Counted from the stretch's first letter, positions 17,300-27,624 are shown. The stretch is 64,000 bases of DNA from Rhodoferax potami (GCF_032193765.1 NZ_JAVBIJ010000001.1:3038001-3102000), one strand, 5' to 3'. Numbers and translations are program-made. Notes: generated by a model not told the origin, from the letters alone.

Positions 17300-18715
17300 C
17301 TATGTGTGAAACACCGCCACGGTGCGCACCAAGTCCTGGGCCTGTTGGCGCAGGCTGCCGGCGGCAGCCGCCATTTCTTCGACCAAAGCCGCGTTTTGCT
17401 GGGTGGCCTGGTCCATCTGGGTAACAGCCTCGCCGACCTGGTTCACGCCTTCGGACTGCGCAGCGCTGGCGGCGCTGATCTCGCCCATGATGTCTGTCAC
17501 CCGGCGGATGCTGCTTACCACTTCGGTCATGGTTTCGCCGGCTTTGTCGACCAGGGTAGTACCCTGCTCCACACGGTCCACGCTGGTGCTGATCAGGGTT
17601 TTGATTTCTTTGGCGGCCTCGGCAGAGCGGCCGGCCAGGCTCCGGACCTCGCTGGCCACCACCGCGAAACCACGCCCTTGCTCACCGGCGCGGGCCGCCT
17701 CGACTGCGGCGTTCAACGCCAGAATATTGGTCTGGAAGGCAATGCCATCAATGACCCCGATGATGTCGCTGATCTTGCGGCTCGCCTCATTGATACCTTG
17801 CATGGTGAGCACCACTTCGCTCACCACCTCGCCACCGCGGGCCGCAGTGGTACTGGCGGTCATAGCGAGTGCATTGGCCTGACGGGCACTTTCGGCCGAC
17901 TGGGCCATCGCGCCGGTGAGCTGCGACATCGTGTTAGCCGTGCGTTGCAAGTTAGCGGCGGTTTGCTCGGTACGGTTGCTGAGGTCTTCGTTACCCGTCG
18001 CAATCTCGTCACAGGCTACATCGATGCTGCCGGTACTGCGACGCACCGCCGAAACTGCGGCATCCATGCGCGCCAGCGTTTCACGGAGCATGGTGCCACC
18101 GCGGGTGGCGGTCGGAATGTCGTGCACATTGAGGTCGATCGTGTTTTCCCGGTTGACCTGGGCCACGAGCACCCGCAACTCGTCGCCCTCCCGGCCTGCG
18201 CGCGCCATGTTGATCGCCATGATGGATTGCACGCCGGACTGGATGACCACGTACACCGAATGGATCACGACACGGCCAAAGTTGGGCTCGGTGATGCAGT
18301 ACAAACCAAAACCTGCCGCCTGCAAACGGTCAAACACCACGTGGTGGATCGCGTAAAGCACGGCACCAAAAACAATGACCCGCCAATCGCGGTAAGTCAA
18401 GAAGAGCGCCAAGGAGACAAACACCCCGAAGTGCATTTCCTCCATGCCCCTGGCGAGTTGGATGTGCAGTGCCACGAAAGAGACCAACACAAACGCCAGC
18501 ACAAACCGGCTAAGCACGGTGTATCGGGCCACCGCAAACACCCCGAAGGCAAGCCCCAGCAGCAACACCGTGGCGGTAATGGCCAGCCCGCTGTCTACAA
18601 AAGACAAGCCCAGTGCGACCGACACCACCGCAGACAACACGATGGCTGACAGCAGCACCTTGTCGCCCAACTGGGCAAGGGCTTCTGTACTGGTCCGGCT
18701 TTCAGCGATGGTCAT
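17300..18715 (-). CDS. Methyl-accepting chemotaxis protein with multi-pass membrane N-terminus
   Basis: A protein of 471 residues from ATG 18715, chosen because TTAGGAG precedes it at the right distance; the frame extends to 18781 without support. Residues about 18-180 form five or six membrane segments with no sizeable periplasmic domain. A short HAMP-like linker and a full signalling domain follow, with [20 protein letters not shown] at the hairpin tip. Chemoreceptors of this form may sense membrane or energy-state signals rather than a periplasmic ligand. Its signalling domain is nearly identical at protein level to the 12.8-14.8 kb receptor, with C-terminal [14 protein letters not shown] repeats. 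Confidence 0.9.
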   Translation of the reverse strand: MTIAESRTSTEALAQLGDKVLLSAIVLSAVVSVALGLSFVDSGLAITATVLLLGLAFGVFAVARYTVLSRFVLAFVLVSFVALHIQLARGMEEMHFGVFVSLALFLTYRDWRVIVFGAVLYAIHHVVFDRLQAAGFGLYCITEPNFGRVVIHSVYVVIQSGVQSIMAINMARAGREGDELRVLVAQVNRENTIDLNVHDIPTATRGGTMLRETLARMDAAVSAVRRSTGSIDVACDEIATGNEDLSNRTEQTAANLQRTANTMSQLTGAMAQSAESARQANALAMTASTTAARGGEVVSEVVLTMQGINEASRKISDIIGVIDGIAFQTNILALNAAVEAARAGEQGRGFAVVASEVRSLAGRSAEAAKEIKTLISTSVDRVEQGTTLVDKAGETMTEVVSSIRRVTDIMGEISAASAAQSEGVNQVGEAVTQMDQATQQNAALVEEMAAAAGSLRQQAQDLVRTVAVFHT

Positions 18716-18905
18716 GGGAACTCCTAAATAACAGATCCCCACCATACCAAATTGTGAGCTTTTGCCAATGGCGAAAAGCACTAGGAATCAGGCACACATC
18801 CCCGCTTGAGGCAGCCCGTTCAATGGGCAGGCGGTACACATTTTGTAACCGCTTGGCCTTCGCGCGGGAACAATCAGGCTAAAAACAAGAGACTACACTC
18901 TACGA

Positions 18906-19310
18906 ATGCAACTGCTCGTCATAGATGATCATCCGATCGTGCGCCAAGGCTTGGTCGCGGCGTTGCGGCAACTCCAACCCGGGGTTGAGGTGCTCGAGGC
19001 TACTGACGGGGCCCACGGGCTGGAACTGTTAGAGCGGTATCCGCGCATCAAAGCGGTGCTGATCGATCTGGAAATGCAGCCATTGGGCGGCCTACCGACC
19101 ATCCGCCAGATTCGCCAGATGCAAACGGCCTTGCCCGTGCTGGTGGTCGCTGGTTCTGAAAACCCGGCCGACTACCATGCAGCCATTCAAGCGGGCGCCA
19201 ACGGTTATTGCCCCAAATCCAGCGGACTGCGCGCCATTCGTGAAGCGGTGCGCCAGGTACTGGATGGCAAACCCCATGTGCCAGACTTCATAGGTTCCGA
19301 CCCCGCGTGA
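18906..19310 (+). CDS. Stand-alone response regulator receiver
   Basis: This 134-residue receiver domain has the acidic pair Asp7-Asp8, phospho-acceptor Asp54 in VLIDLEM and Lys104 in CPKS. The sequence is of the NarL/LuxR receiver type (DDHPIVRQGL), but the protein ends right after the fold, so the HTH output domain is missing. Its last codons overlap the start of the hybrid kinase gene (GTGA), so the two proteins should be co-translated. It probably acts as a phosphate sink or an intermediate for that kinase. Confidence 0.88.
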   Translation: MQLLVIDDHPIVRQGLVAALRQLQPGVEVLEATDGAHGLELLERYPRIKAVLIDLEMQPLGGLPTIRQIRQMQTALPVLVVAGSENPADYHAAIQAGANGYCPKSSGLRAIREAVRQVLDGKPHVPDFIGSDPA

Positions 19311-21052
19311 GCCAAACGCAAACCCCGATGCTAGACCCGGAGCGGGTCCAGCTGCTGAGCTATTTCGGCTCCGCAGTTGCACTCGCTTGTTGCCTTTATG
19401 CCGGGTTCAACTGGCTGATGGGGTTTTTCACGGGCGTGTGGATCATGTTGGGCAACGGCTTATTGCTGATGCTCAACCAGCTGCGGCTCGGCAGCATCGA
19501 TAGCCACAGCGCCTACAACCGCTTGGCCACCACCCAAACCACAATTTGTTTTCTGGCCGTCTGTGCCGTGATTCAACAAACGGGCGGGGTGCAATCTCCG
19601 GTGATCGTGTGGGTAGCACTCGCCCCGATCGCGGCCACCTTGCTGTTTGGATTCACCAGCAGGACGGTGTTTTGGCTCCTGATGACGCTCGGGGCGGTGT
19701 CTGTGTTCGGCTTGCTGCCGCTGATCGGCATCCCGGTGCCGCGCAACTACAACACCGAGCTCACCCACATATTTTTCAGCTGCAGCCTGTTTGGCTTTGT
19801 ACTGCTGCTGTTTTTGCTGACCCAGATTTTTGAGAGCACCAAGAACCGGGCGCTGCAACAGTCGGAAACTCACAACCGGGAACTGCGTCTGGCCAACGAC
19901 CGGGTGGAAGCGGCCTATGTGGCCAAGTCCCGCTTTTTGGCAGCGGCAAGCCACGACTTGCGACAACCGGCGCATGCGCTGGGGATGTTTGTGGCCCGCT
20001 TGAGCCAAATGCACAACCGTCGTGTAGATGGCACGCAAGCCGCAGAGAGCTACCCCGATCTGGTGCAGGGCGTCGAAGCCTCTGCACAGGCCTTGCAAGA
20101 GCTGCTGGATGTGCTGTTTGACTACTCACGCTTGGAGGCCAACTCCACCGATAGCCCCCTGTGCCCGGTCAATGTGAATGCAATATTCAACCAAATGCGG
20201 GTGCTGTTCTCAGAAACTGCCAACAGCAAAGGCCTGCGCCTGCGGATACGCCCCACGTCGACCTGGATCATCAGCGACCCGGTGCTTTTGCAGCGGGTGT
20301 TGCTGAATTTGATCGCCAATGCGATCGAATACACCCCCTGCGGAACCGTGCTGGTCAGCTGCCGGCCCGCTGGCGGCGGTCAGCAAGCCTGTATCCAGGT
20401 GTGGGACAGCGGCATCGGTATCGACCGGAGCTTGCACACCACGGTATTTGAAGAGTTTTTCCAGGTCGAGAACCCCGAGCGGGATCGCGCCAAAGGCCTG
20501 GGTCTGGGGCTGAGCATGGTGGACCGCGCGTGCCGGCTGCTGGGCCACACGCTGAACTTGCGCTCCAATTTGGGTTGCGGCAGCCGTTTTTCTGTCACCG
20601 CGAACAGCACGACCTTGCGTCCGGCTGTGACCGAGCAGCCACCGGTCGCTCAGCAAACCGTGGCCCATGATGTCCATGGCACGGCCATCTGGCTGATTGA
20701 AGACAACCAAATGGGTGGGGAGGCGCTGCAGGGCCTGCTGCAATCGTGGGGCTGCGACGTCACCTGGTTTGAAAGCGGCCTGGAAGCGCTGGACGCCGCT
20801 GCAAACGGCAATTGGCCCGATTTCATCATCAGCGACTACCGTTTGCGCGACAACCTGACCGGCATCGAAGCGATTCTGGAATTGCGAGACGCCGCGCAAT
20901 CCGACATCCCGGCCTGCCTGATCACCGGCGACCTGGAAGAAGATGTGAAATACCAAGCCCACCGCGCCGGCCTTACGCTCTTGAAGAAACCCATTCAGCC
21001 CGCCAAGCTGCGGAGCTTGCTGCGCCGGAGCGTGACAGCGCCTACCGCTTGA
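19307..21052 (+). CDS. Hybrid sensor histidine kinase/response regulator
   Basis: A protein of 581 residues from a GTG start overlapping the receiver gene. Five or six membrane segments occupy about 15-175. A coiled coil leads to a HisKA domain with His216 in AASHDLRQPAHALG, then an HATPase domain with NLIANAIEYTP and GLGLGLSMV, and a C-terminal receiver with Asp510 in IISDYRL and Lys560 in LKKP. The HDLRQP form of the H-box belongs to a family common in betaproteobacteria, often paired with a small LuxR-type regulator. The signal is unknown; the absence of a periplasmic domain suggests membrane sensing. Confidence 0.9.
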   Translation: MSQTQTPMLDPERVQLLSYFGSAVALACCLYAGFNWLMGFFTGVWIMLGNGLLLMLNQLRLGSIDSHSAYNRLATTQTTICFLAVCAVIQQTGGVQSPVIVWVALAPIAATLLFGFTSRTVFWLLMTLGAVSVFGLLPLIGIPVPRNYNTELTHIFFSCSLFGFVLLLFLLTQIFESTKNRALQQSETHNRELRLANDRVEAAYVAKSRFLAAASHDLRQPAHALGMFVARLSQMHNRRVDGTQAAESYPDLVQGVEASAQALQELLDVLFDYSRLEANSTDSPLCPVNVNAIFNQMRVLFSETANSKGLRLRIRPTSTWIISDPVLLQRVLLNLIANAIEYTPCGTVLVSCRPAGGGQQACIQVWDSGIGIDRSLHTTVFEEFFQVENPERDRAKGLGLGLSMVDRACRLLGHTLNLRSNLGCGSRFSVTANSTTLRPAVTEQPPVAQQTVAHDVHGTAIWLIEDNQMGGEALQGLLQSWGCDVTWFESGLEALDAAANGNWPDFIISDYRLRDNLTGIEAILELRDAAQSDIPACLITGDLEEDVKYQAHRAGLTLLKKPIQPAKLRSLLRRSVTAPTA

Positions 21053-21137
21053 TAGAAGCGCGTCGGGGGCGGCGCTTCGTGGCACTCCGCCGTCCCACGC
21101 CTGCTGTGGTTACAGACGCGGGAACGGACGGTACCTA

Positions 21138-24100
21138 TCAGTGCATGCCTGCCAACAAAGCGGCATTGCCTCCCGCGGCGGTGGTGTTCACCGTCACGGT
21201 TTGCTCGGCGCAGAAGCGATACAAGTAGTGTGGGCCACCGGCTTTGGGGCCGGTGCCACTCAACCCTTCACCGCCAAATGGCTGCACGCCCACTACCGCG
21301 CCGATCATGTTGCGGTTGATATAGATGTTGCCCACGTGTGCGGCAGCAGCCAGTGCCTGCGCACGGCTGTCGATGCGGGTCTGGATGCCCAGCGTCAGGC
21401 CGTAACCCAGCGCGTTGATCTGGGCGATCACGTCTTCCGGGTTACCGTCCCAGCGCACCACTTGCAGCACCGGGCCGAAAATTTCGGCCTTTACCTGGGC
21501 AATGCTCGCTACCTCAAACGCATGGGGCGCAATCAGGTTTGCTATTGATTTAGTAGCGACTTGCGAGGAATCTGTGGGCGCTAGAAGCACTTTTGATTCA
21601 TTTTTCAGGCGAGTGATATGGCGCTGAATGTTGTCAAACGCTTCGCGGTCAATCACCGGGCCTAGGTCGGTGGTCAGGTCGGCCGGGTTACCCACCTGCA
21701 GCTCCTTGGCTGCACCTTGCAGCATCTCGATCACGCCATCGGCAATCGCGCTGTGCACCACCAGCAGGCGCAGCGCGGAGCAGCGCTGGCCGGCGGAGCG
21801 GAAGGCGCTCATCACCACCGCATCCACCACCTGTTCGGGCAGCGCGCTGCTGTCGACCAGCATGGCGTTGATTCCACCGGTTTCGGCAATCAGCGGCACG
21901 ATGGGGCCGTCTTTGGCAGCCAGCGCGCGCTGGATGATTTTGGCCACCTGGGTGGAACCGGTGAACACCACACCGGCCACGCCGGGCTGGGCGACAAGTG
22001 CGGCGCCAACGGTTTCGCCGGCGCCGTGCAAGAGCTGCAGCGCATCCGCCGGCACGCCGGCTGCGACCATCAAATCCACGGCGGCTTTTGCCACTCCGGG
22101 CGTTTGCTCAGCCGGCTTGGCCAGCACGGTGTTGCCAGTCGCCAGTGCGGCAGCGACCTGACCCATGAAGATGGCCAGCGGAAAGTTCCACGGGCTGATG
22201 CACACCCACACGCCGCGCGCAGTCAGGCGCAAGGTGTTGGTCTCGCCGGTCACGCCGTATTGGTAGCCCGCTTGGGCATTGGCCAAGGATGCGGAGGGCG
22301 CATGGGTTCCGCCATGCACCTGGGGACAAGCAATGGGCTGCATGATGCGCTGCGCCTCGTCGGCGTAGTAGCGCAAGAAGTCCACCGCCTCGCGCACTTC
22401 GCTGACCGCGTCGCCCCAGGTTTTGAAGGCTTCTTTCACCAAGAGCGCGCAGAACTGCGGCATAGCGGTTTGCAGTGCATCGGCCGCACGGCGCAACGCT
22501 GCTGCGCGCTCTTCCACCGGCACTTTGCTCCACTTTTGATAGCTGCTTGCGCATGCTGCATAAGCGCCAGGGATGTTTTTGACATCAAACTCCGGCACCA
22601 CCGGCACGGGCGCGGTCTGCAACGCGGACAGCAGCGGGTCGCGCATGGCTGCCACGGTCAGGTCCAGGCCGGTGCTGTTGGCGCGGCTGCCGGGGTGCTT
22701 GCCGAACAGGTCGGCCGGCAGGGGCAGACTGGGGTGCGGCTCCAGGCGCAAAGGTGAAATCAGCAGCTCGCCCATACCCACCGATTCGTCGGCGAGCTGG
22801 TGCACAAAGCTGGAATTGGCGCCGTTCTCGAGCAAACGGCGCACCAGGTAAGCCAGCAGATCTTTGTGCGCGCCCACCGGGGCGTAGACGCGGCAGGCGA
22901 CCAGCGGGTTTTTGAGCACCTCGCGAAAAATGCCCTCGCCCATGCCGTGCAGGCGCTGCAGCTCAAAGGGCGCACCTGTTTTTGCGCCCATTTGAAGGAT
23001 GGCGGCGATGGTGCCGGCGTTGTGGCCGGCGAACTGGGGGTAAATGGCGTCCGGCACCGCGAGCAACGCACGGGCACAGGCCAGGTAGGACACATCGGTG
23101 TGGTGCTTGTGGGTGAACACGGGGTAGTGCGGCAGGCCCAGCTCCTGGGCGCGCTTGACCTCGGCATCCCAGTACGCGCCTTTGACAAGGCGGCACATCA
23201 GCTTGATTTTGTATTTGCGGGCCAGCGCGGTGACGTGCTCGATCAGCTCCAGCGCACGGGTCTGGTAGGCCTGCATGGCCAGCCCCAGTCCGGCCCACTG
23301 CGGGCAGTGCGCGGCCACTTGCACCAACAGGGCTTCCAGCACTTCGAGCGACAGCTCCAGGCGGTCCACCTCTTCGGCGTCGATGGTGAGGTTGATATTG
23401 GCGGCGGCGGCGGCTTCGCACAGCGTCCAGACGCGGGGCACCAGCTCGTCCAAGACTGCTTGGCGGTGCGCGTCTTCATAACGCGGGTACAGGGCGCTAA
23501 GCTTGATGGAAATACCATCGTTTTCGGCCAGGGCGCCCGTCTTGTTAGCGCGAGCAGCTATGAATTCAATAGCATCTGCATAACTCTTGAGGTAGCGTAG
23601 CGCATCCTTGTCGGTGCGGGCGCCTTCGCCCAGCATGTCGTAGCTGAAGCGGACATTGGCCTTTTTGCGAGACACATCGGCCTCTTTCATCGCCTCCGGC
23701 ATGGTTTGGCCGAGCACAAACTGGCGGCCCAGCAGCTGCACTGCGCGCAGGGTGGCTGCCACCACGGTGCGGGCGCCGAGCTTGGCCATCATGCCGGGCT
23801 CATTCTGGGCATCCGGCAAAAAGTGCTTGGACAGGGCAATGGCGGTGCTGGACAGGCGGGAGAGCACTTTGTCGCCGCTAGCCTCAAAGTCAGCACGGCC
23901 CAGTTGGTCGGTGGTGAGCGCAATCGCGGTTTCGGCATCGGGCACGCGCAGCAAAGCCTCGGCCAAGCGCATCAGGGCCAAGCCCTCGGCGCTGGAGATG
24001 GGGTATTCCTTGAGCAGGCTTTCCATCGCCCAGAAGGGCGGCGGGTTCTCGCGCACCGCTTGCACCCAAGGCTCCGCGGAGCGGGCAGCATGGGCCCAGT

Positions 24101-24218
24101 CGAGCGCGCCTTCCAACACCTGCAAACGGTGAGAGACGATGTGATCTTCCGCGCGATAGGGCGTGGGCAAACGGGGCGGGACTGGGGTGAATGCGGTGGA
24201 ACGGGCGGACTGGGACAT
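21138..24218 (-). CDS. putA: Bifunctional proline dehydrogenase / delta-1-pyrroline-5-carboxylate dehydrogenase
   Basis: A protein of 1026 residues from ATG 24218, behind CAGGAG (the frame extends to 24239). It is a short PutA without the N-terminal ribbon-helix-helix domain of E. coli PutA, so it should not repress its own gene. The FAD-dependent proline dehydrogenase (about 160-480) has LVKGAYWDAEVKRAQ. The NAD-dependent aldehyde dehydrogenase (about 560-1015) has SPWNFPLAIF and the catalytic Cys813 in SAGQRCSALR. Together they convert proline to glutamate with channelling between sites. Three copies of the 47-bp dispersed repeat lie in frame, at about residues 215-231, 548-564 and 877-893. 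Confidence 0.95.
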   Translation of the reverse strand: MSQSARSTAFTPVPPRLPTPYRAEDHIVSHRLQVLEGALDWAHAARSAEPWVQAVRENPPPFWAMESLLKEYPISSAEGLALMRLAEALLRVPDAETAIALTTDQLGRADFEASGDKVLSRLSSTAIALSKHFLPDAQNEPGMMAKLGARTVVAATLRAVQLLGRQFVLGQTMPEAMKEADVSRKKANVRFSYDMLGEGARTDKDALRYLKSYADAIEFIAARANKTGALAENDGISIKLSALYPRYEDAHRQAVLDELVPRVWTLCEAAAAANINLTIDAEEVDRLELSLEVLEALLVQVAAHCPQWAGLGLAMQAYQTRALELIEHVTALARKYKIKLMCRLVKGAYWDAEVKRAQELGLPHYPVFTHKHHTDVSYLACARALLAVPDAIYPQFAGHNAGTIAAILQMGAKTGAPFELQRLHGMGEGIFREVLKNPLVACRVYAPVGAHKDLLAYLVRRLLENGANSSFVHQLADESVGMGELLISPLRLEPHPSLPLPADLFGKHPGSRANSTGLDLTVAAMRDPLLSALQTAPVPVVPEFDVKNIPGAYAACASSYQKWSKVPVEERAAALRRAADALQTAMPQFCALLVKEAFKTWGDAVSEVREAVDFLRYYADEAQRIMQPIACPQVHGGTHAPSASLANAQAGYQYGVTGETNTLRLTARGVWVCISPWNFPLAIFMGQVAAALATGNTVLAKPAEQTPGVAKAAVDLMVAAGVPADALQLLHGAGETVGAALVAQPGVAGVVFTGSTQVAKIIQRALAAKDGPIVPLIAETGGINAMLVDSSALPEQVVDAVVMSAFRSAGQRCSALRLLVVHSAIADGVIEMLQGAAKELQVGNPADLTTDLGPVIDREAFDNIQRHITRLKNESKVLLAPTDSSQVATKSIANLIAPHAFEVASIAQVKAEIFGPVLQVVRWDGNPEDVIAQINALGYGLTLGIQTRIDSRAQALAAAAHVGNIYINRNMIGAVVGVQPFGGEGLSGTGPKAGGPHYLYRFCAEQTVTVNTTAAGGNAALLAGMH
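21541..21587 (+). repeat. 47-bp dispersed repeat, copy inside putA (P5CDH C-terminal part)
   Basis: On the plus strand it begins GCTATTGATTTAGTAGC and ends GGGCGCTAGAAG, so it is antisense to putA. It translates in the putA frame as part of VLLAPTDSSQVATKSIAN, which looks like an added loop between conserved dehydrogenase blocks. Confidence 0.7.
22527..22573 (+). repeat. 47-bp dispersed repeat, copy inside putA (inter-domain linker)
   Basis: It begins GCTCCACTTTTGATAGC, continues TGCTTGCGCATGC and ends AAGCGCCAGGGA. It is antisense to putA and encodes part of AYAACASSYQKWSK, in the linker ahead of the P5C dehydrogenase domain. It shares the 20-base run TTTTGATAGCTGCTTGCGCA with the copy upstream of marR. 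Confidence 0.72.
23527..23573 (-). repeat. 47-bp dispersed repeat, copy inside putA (proline dehydrogenase domain)
   Basis: On the minus strand it begins GCTATTGAATTCATAGC and continues TGCTCGCGC; the far end is decayed (GGGCGCCCTG). It is in the same sense as putA and encodes DAIEFIAARANK and the following residues of the proline dehydrogenase domain. Confidence 0.65.
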
Positions 24219-24330
24219 AGCGACTCCTGCACAAGGCAACGAAATGATTTGTCGCTATTTTTCAGAAGATTAGCCTGAGTTTTTATCTTTATTTATTTGT
24301 ATAAATAGTGAATTTATCTACCAACCATGC

Positions 24331-24357
24331 AAAAAGCCGGCCCGCAGACCGGTTTTT
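24331..24357 (-). terminator. Intrinsic terminator after the OmpA-like gene
   Basis: The inverted repeat CCGG...CCGG is flanked by A5 and T5 with one bulged G, so it can fold in either direction. It lies 19 bases past the OmpA-like stop codon and about 110 bases upstream of putA, separating the two same-strand genes. Confidence 0.6.
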
Positions 24358-24375
24358 CACTAGAGGGCAGAAGAA

Positions 24376-25503
24376 TCAGAGTCCGAACAGGCTCTTGAGC
24401 TTGCCGGCCGCTTCCATCGCCTTATTGGCGTCGTCCATCAGATTGCGGGTTTTAGGCGCTTCCTGCGCGGGGGCCGGTGCTGGTTGCGGGGCAGTCGTGT
24501 TGGCAGTTTGCGCTGGCGCGGCAGGCGCCGGGCGGGTGGCAGGGGCCGCCACGGGGGTTGCAGGCAACTGCGCAATGATCTCGACCCGGCGGTTCTGAGC
24601 GCGGCCGGCCTCAGTGGTATTGGCGGCCAGCGGCACTGTTTGGCCCATGCCACGGGTTTTGAGGCGCGGCGCGGCAATGCCGTAACTGCGGCTAAGCGCC
24701 TCTGCCACCGCCGCAGCGCGCGCCTCTGACAGGCGCTGGTTGCCGTCCGCACCGCCCACATCGTCGGTGTGGCCCACTACCTCCACATTCAGGCCCGGGT
24801 TGTCTTGCAGCACCTTGCCCAGCTCTTGCAAGGTGGGTTTGGAACCATCGCGCAGCACCGCTTTGCCGGTGTCGAACTGAAAGCCATACAAATCCACCTT
24901 GCCTTCTGCGCCCAGCGCTTTGGCAATCGGGCTCTCGCCGGTCACGGCCATCAGGCCGTCGTCCAGCTTTTCCTTCTCCACTACAAACAAGAATGCCCCG
25001 CCATCGTTCACCCAGAGCGACACATAGGTGTTGTTGCGCTGGGCTGCCAGGTACTGGTTGTCGGTGCTGTAGTTCAGATAGAGCTGACGCGCCTTCATCA
25101 AGCCTTGGAAATTGCTGAGGTTCTCCGTAGTGCAGGGGCGATCACAGGTGAACAGATCGCTAAAGCCGCTACGGCGCAGGGACGACTGGTAGTTGCGAAA
25201 CACCTGCAGCGGCGAGACCGACTTGGGCATTTCATAGTGGATATAGGTAACTTTGCCTTCCAAAGGCATCAACTTGGCCGCAGTAAACGCTCCGCCCGGG
25301 GCGCGCTGGGGTTTGGCGAGGATGAGCTGGAATTCCTCGTATTCCTTGTAGTCGTAGTTGTTGATGCGGGCGCCGGGAAAGCGGGCAACTTCGGGGTGGT
25401 CGGCCCCTTGCTCCGCACTCGCCACAACCGGCAGGGCTGTCAGCCCTAGGACCACCGCCACTGCAAAAGCGCCACGGCGCCATGACTCTTTAATGAAAAG
25501 CAC
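24376..25503 (-). CDS. OmpA-family outer-membrane/periplasmic protein
   Basis: A protein of 375 residues from a GTG start at 25503, supported by GGGAGGAA seven bases upstream. A signal peptide ends near residue 30 (VVASA). Residues 30-200 form a domain I do not recognise, with a CDRPC cysteine pair. Residues about 205-310 form an OmpA-C peptidoglycan-binding domain with VEVVGHTDD and RLSEARAAAV. A Pro/Ala-rich linker and a short amphipathic tail (KAMEAAGKLKSLFGL) close the protein. It probably links the outer membrane to the cell wall. A terminator follows, so it seems to be monocistronic. Confidence 0.85.
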   Translation of the reverse strand: MLFIKESWRRGAFAVAVVLGLTALPVVASAEQGADHPEVARFPGARINNYDYKEYEEFQLILAKPQRAPGGAFTAAKLMPLEGKVTYIHYEMPKSVSPLQVFRNYQSSLRRSGFSDLFTCDRPCTTENLSNFQGLMKARQLYLNYSTDNQYLAAQRNNTYVSLWVNDGGAFLFVVEKEKLDDGLMAVTGESPIAKALGAEGKVDLYGFQFDTGKAVLRDGSKPTLQELGKVLQDNPGLNVEVVGHTDDVGGADGNQRLSEARAAAVAEALSRSYGIAAPRLKTRGMGQTVPLAANTTEAGRAQNRRVEIIAQLPATPVAAPATRPAPAAPAQTANTTAPQPAPAPAQEAPKTRNLMDDANKAMEAAGKLKSLFGL

Positions 25504-25650
25504 TGCTTATTCCTCCCATTTGTTTTTTGATGGGTACCGAGTGTAGGCAGGCTGTATGAATGAGGCTACAGCACCCGCAACAAATTGGTTTCAATTCGTA
25601 GCGCTGGCCTATGATCGGCCTAAATTAACCCACTTTATGAAGGGGATTTG

Positions 25651-27615
25651 GTGAGCGAAGCAACGTTGGTCGGCGATGCCGGATTTGGTTCTTTCTTTCG
25701 ATACCACGGATGGCTGTCCCCGGGAGTCCGCCTATTCCGCAGCCTGAGTTTCCCGGCCAAGTCGGCATGGATCGCGGTGATGTTCCTGATTCCCATCGTG
25801 CTGCTGATGGTTGATGTTTGGAACAACACCCGCACACAAATAGCCACCACCGAGCACGAATTACAAGGGGTCACTTACGTCAAACCCTTGCACGAACTGA
25901 TCCGCCAGGCCCAACTCCGACGGCTGAGCGCCATCACCCAATCACCAGACCTTAGCGCCAACCAAACGGCAGTCACCCAGGCCTTCGGCAAGTTGCTGGC
26001 CGTCGACAAGACATTGGGCAAAGACCTGGACACTGCAGAAGGTTTGGGCAAAGTCGAGAAACTGCACCAGGCCCTCTTGGCCAACCCGAAAGGCAAAGAC
26101 GAGCGAGAGACCTTCGAAGCCCACAACGAATACATCGACGCCCTCATCAAGCTGGGGGAACACGTGGCCGACTCTTCTGAGCTGGCTCTGGACCCGCAGC
26201 TGGAAACCTACTACCTGATGGTGTACTCGGTGCTTTACGGGCCGCAGCAGATGGAAAACGTTTCCGAGCTGTCGGTGCTGGGCTGGTCCGCCATCAAGGC
26301 GGGCGGTAAAAATGACTTCATCTCCGAGCGCGCCAACGAAGACTTCGGCATCCTGCGCTTCGTCGACAACATTGTGGAAAACGCCTACATCCGCAGCACC
26401 GGCGGCACGCCCCAGGCCGACGCCCAATATGGCATGAAGGCTGTGGACGACGCATACGACGCGTTTCAAGAAGCCACCAAAAAGCAAGTCATCGGCGACA
26501 AGGTGGAGGGTGATGCCGATGCCTACCTCAAGCTGGGCAACGCGTCGCTGGAGGCCGAGCGCAAGCTCAACGAAAAAATGCTGACCCAACTCGAAGTGCG
26601 CCTAGGCGAGCGGGTCGCAGATTTGAATATGAGCTTTTGGACTCGACTCGACGTTGCCGCACTTTTCGTGGCCGTGGCCTTCTACATGCTGCTGGCTTTC
26701 TACAAGGTGATGATGGGTGGCCTGCGCGAAGTCACCGGCCACTTGGAGCAAATCACCAAAGGCAATCTGGTGACCGCGCCCACCCCGTGGGGAAAGGACG
26801 AAGCGGCCCACCTGATGATCACCCTGCGCGACATGGAGGCCAGCCTGCGCGTGATCGTGCGCAACACCTTGGACAGCTCGGGCAACGTCAATACTGCTAG
26901 CGAAGAGATTGCCGCTGCCTCGCAAGACCTGTCCCGGCGCACCGAGGCCAGCGCTGCCGCGCTGGAACAAACCGCAGCCACCATGACCCAGATTTCTGAA
27001 ACCGTGCAGCGCACCTCGGACACGGTGGCAGGGGCTGCCGGCATCGTGCGCTCGAACGCCGAGTCCGCCAAGCGGGGCGGCGAAGTGATCTCGCAGGTGG
27101 TGAGCACCATGCAGGGCATCAATGCGTCGTCCGCCAAGATTGCCGACATCATCAGCGTGATTGACGGCATCGCCTTCCAGACCAACATCCTGGCCCTGAA
27201 CGCCGCGGTAGAAGCCGCCCGCGCCGGCGAGCAAGGCCGCGGCTTTGCGGTGGTGGCTTCTGAAGTGCGCTCGCTGGCTGGCCGCAGCGCCGAGGCGGCC
27301 AAAGAGATCAAGCGCCTGATTTCCGCCAGCATCGAGCAAGTGGAACGCGGCACCCAAGTGGTGGGCGAAGCGGGCAAAACGATTGAAGACATCTTGGGCA
27401 ACGCCGGCCGTATTGACACCCTGATGACCGAAATCGCCAATGCCACCCGGGAGCAGTCGCTGGGGGTGAACCAGGTCGGTGCTGCAGTGCACGATCTGGA
27501 CCAAAACACCCAGCAAAACGCAGCACTGGTCGAAGAAACCGCGGCGGCTGCGACCGCGCTGTCCGACCAGGCGGCCCGGTTGGCACAAGAGGTGTCCTTC
27601 TTCAAGCTGAAGTAA
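25651..27615 (+). CDS. Methyl-accepting chemotaxis protein
   Basis: A protein of 654 residues, starting at GTG 25651 behind AAGGGGA (a TTG at 25648 is directly adjacent). It has one membrane segment at about 30-50, a helical periplasmic region (about 51-330) resembling four-helix ligand domains, a second membrane segment (about 333-355), HAMP, and a signalling domain with [20 protein letters not shown]. The periplasmic part differs completely from those of the other two receptors in the window. It lacks a C-terminal CheR-binding pentapeptide. The Lrp-type gene follows 9 bases downstream. Confidence 0.92.
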   Translation: MSEATLVGDAGFGSFFRYHGWLSPGVRLFRSLSFPAKSAWIAVMFLIPIVLLMVDVWNNTRTQIATTEHELQGVTYVKPLHELIRQAQLRRLSAITQSPDLSANQTAVTQAFGKLLAVDKTLGKDLDTAEGLGKVEKLHQALLANPKGKDERETFEAHNEYIDALIKLGEHVADSSELALDPQLETYYLMVYSVLYGPQQMENVSELSVLGWSAIKAGGKNDFISERANEDFGILRFVDNIVENAYIRSTGGTPQADAQYGMKAVDDAYDAFQEATKKQVIGDKVEGDADAYLKLGNASLEAERKLNEKMLTQLEVRLGERVADLNMSFWTRLDVAALFVAVAFYMLLAFYKVMMGGLREVTGHLEQITKGNLVTAPTPWGKDEAAHLMITLRDMEASLRVIVRNTLDSSGNVNTASEEIAAASQDLSRRTEASAAALEQTAATMTQISETVQRTSDTVAGAAGIVRSNAESAKRGGEVISQVVSTMQGINASSAKIADIISVIDGIAFQTNILALNAAVEAARAGEQGRGFAVVASEVRSLAGRSAEAAKEIKRLISASIEQVERGTQVVGEAGKTIEDILGNAGRIDTLMTEIANATREQSLGVNQVGAAVHDLDQNTQQNAALVEETAAAATALSDQAARLAQEVSFFKLK

Positions 27616-27624
27616 GCTCACGGT

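Noticed and set aside
21055..21137. GGCGGCGCTTCGTG string shared between 21070 and 56861, taken as a second repeat family
   Set aside because: Only about 14 bases are shared and the flanks do not align, so it may be chance or a common hairpin motif.
12763..27615. Similarity between the signalling domains of the three chemoreceptors read as a DNA repeat
   Set aside because: This is expected conservation of the MCP hairpin tip at protein level, not a mobile or structural repeat.
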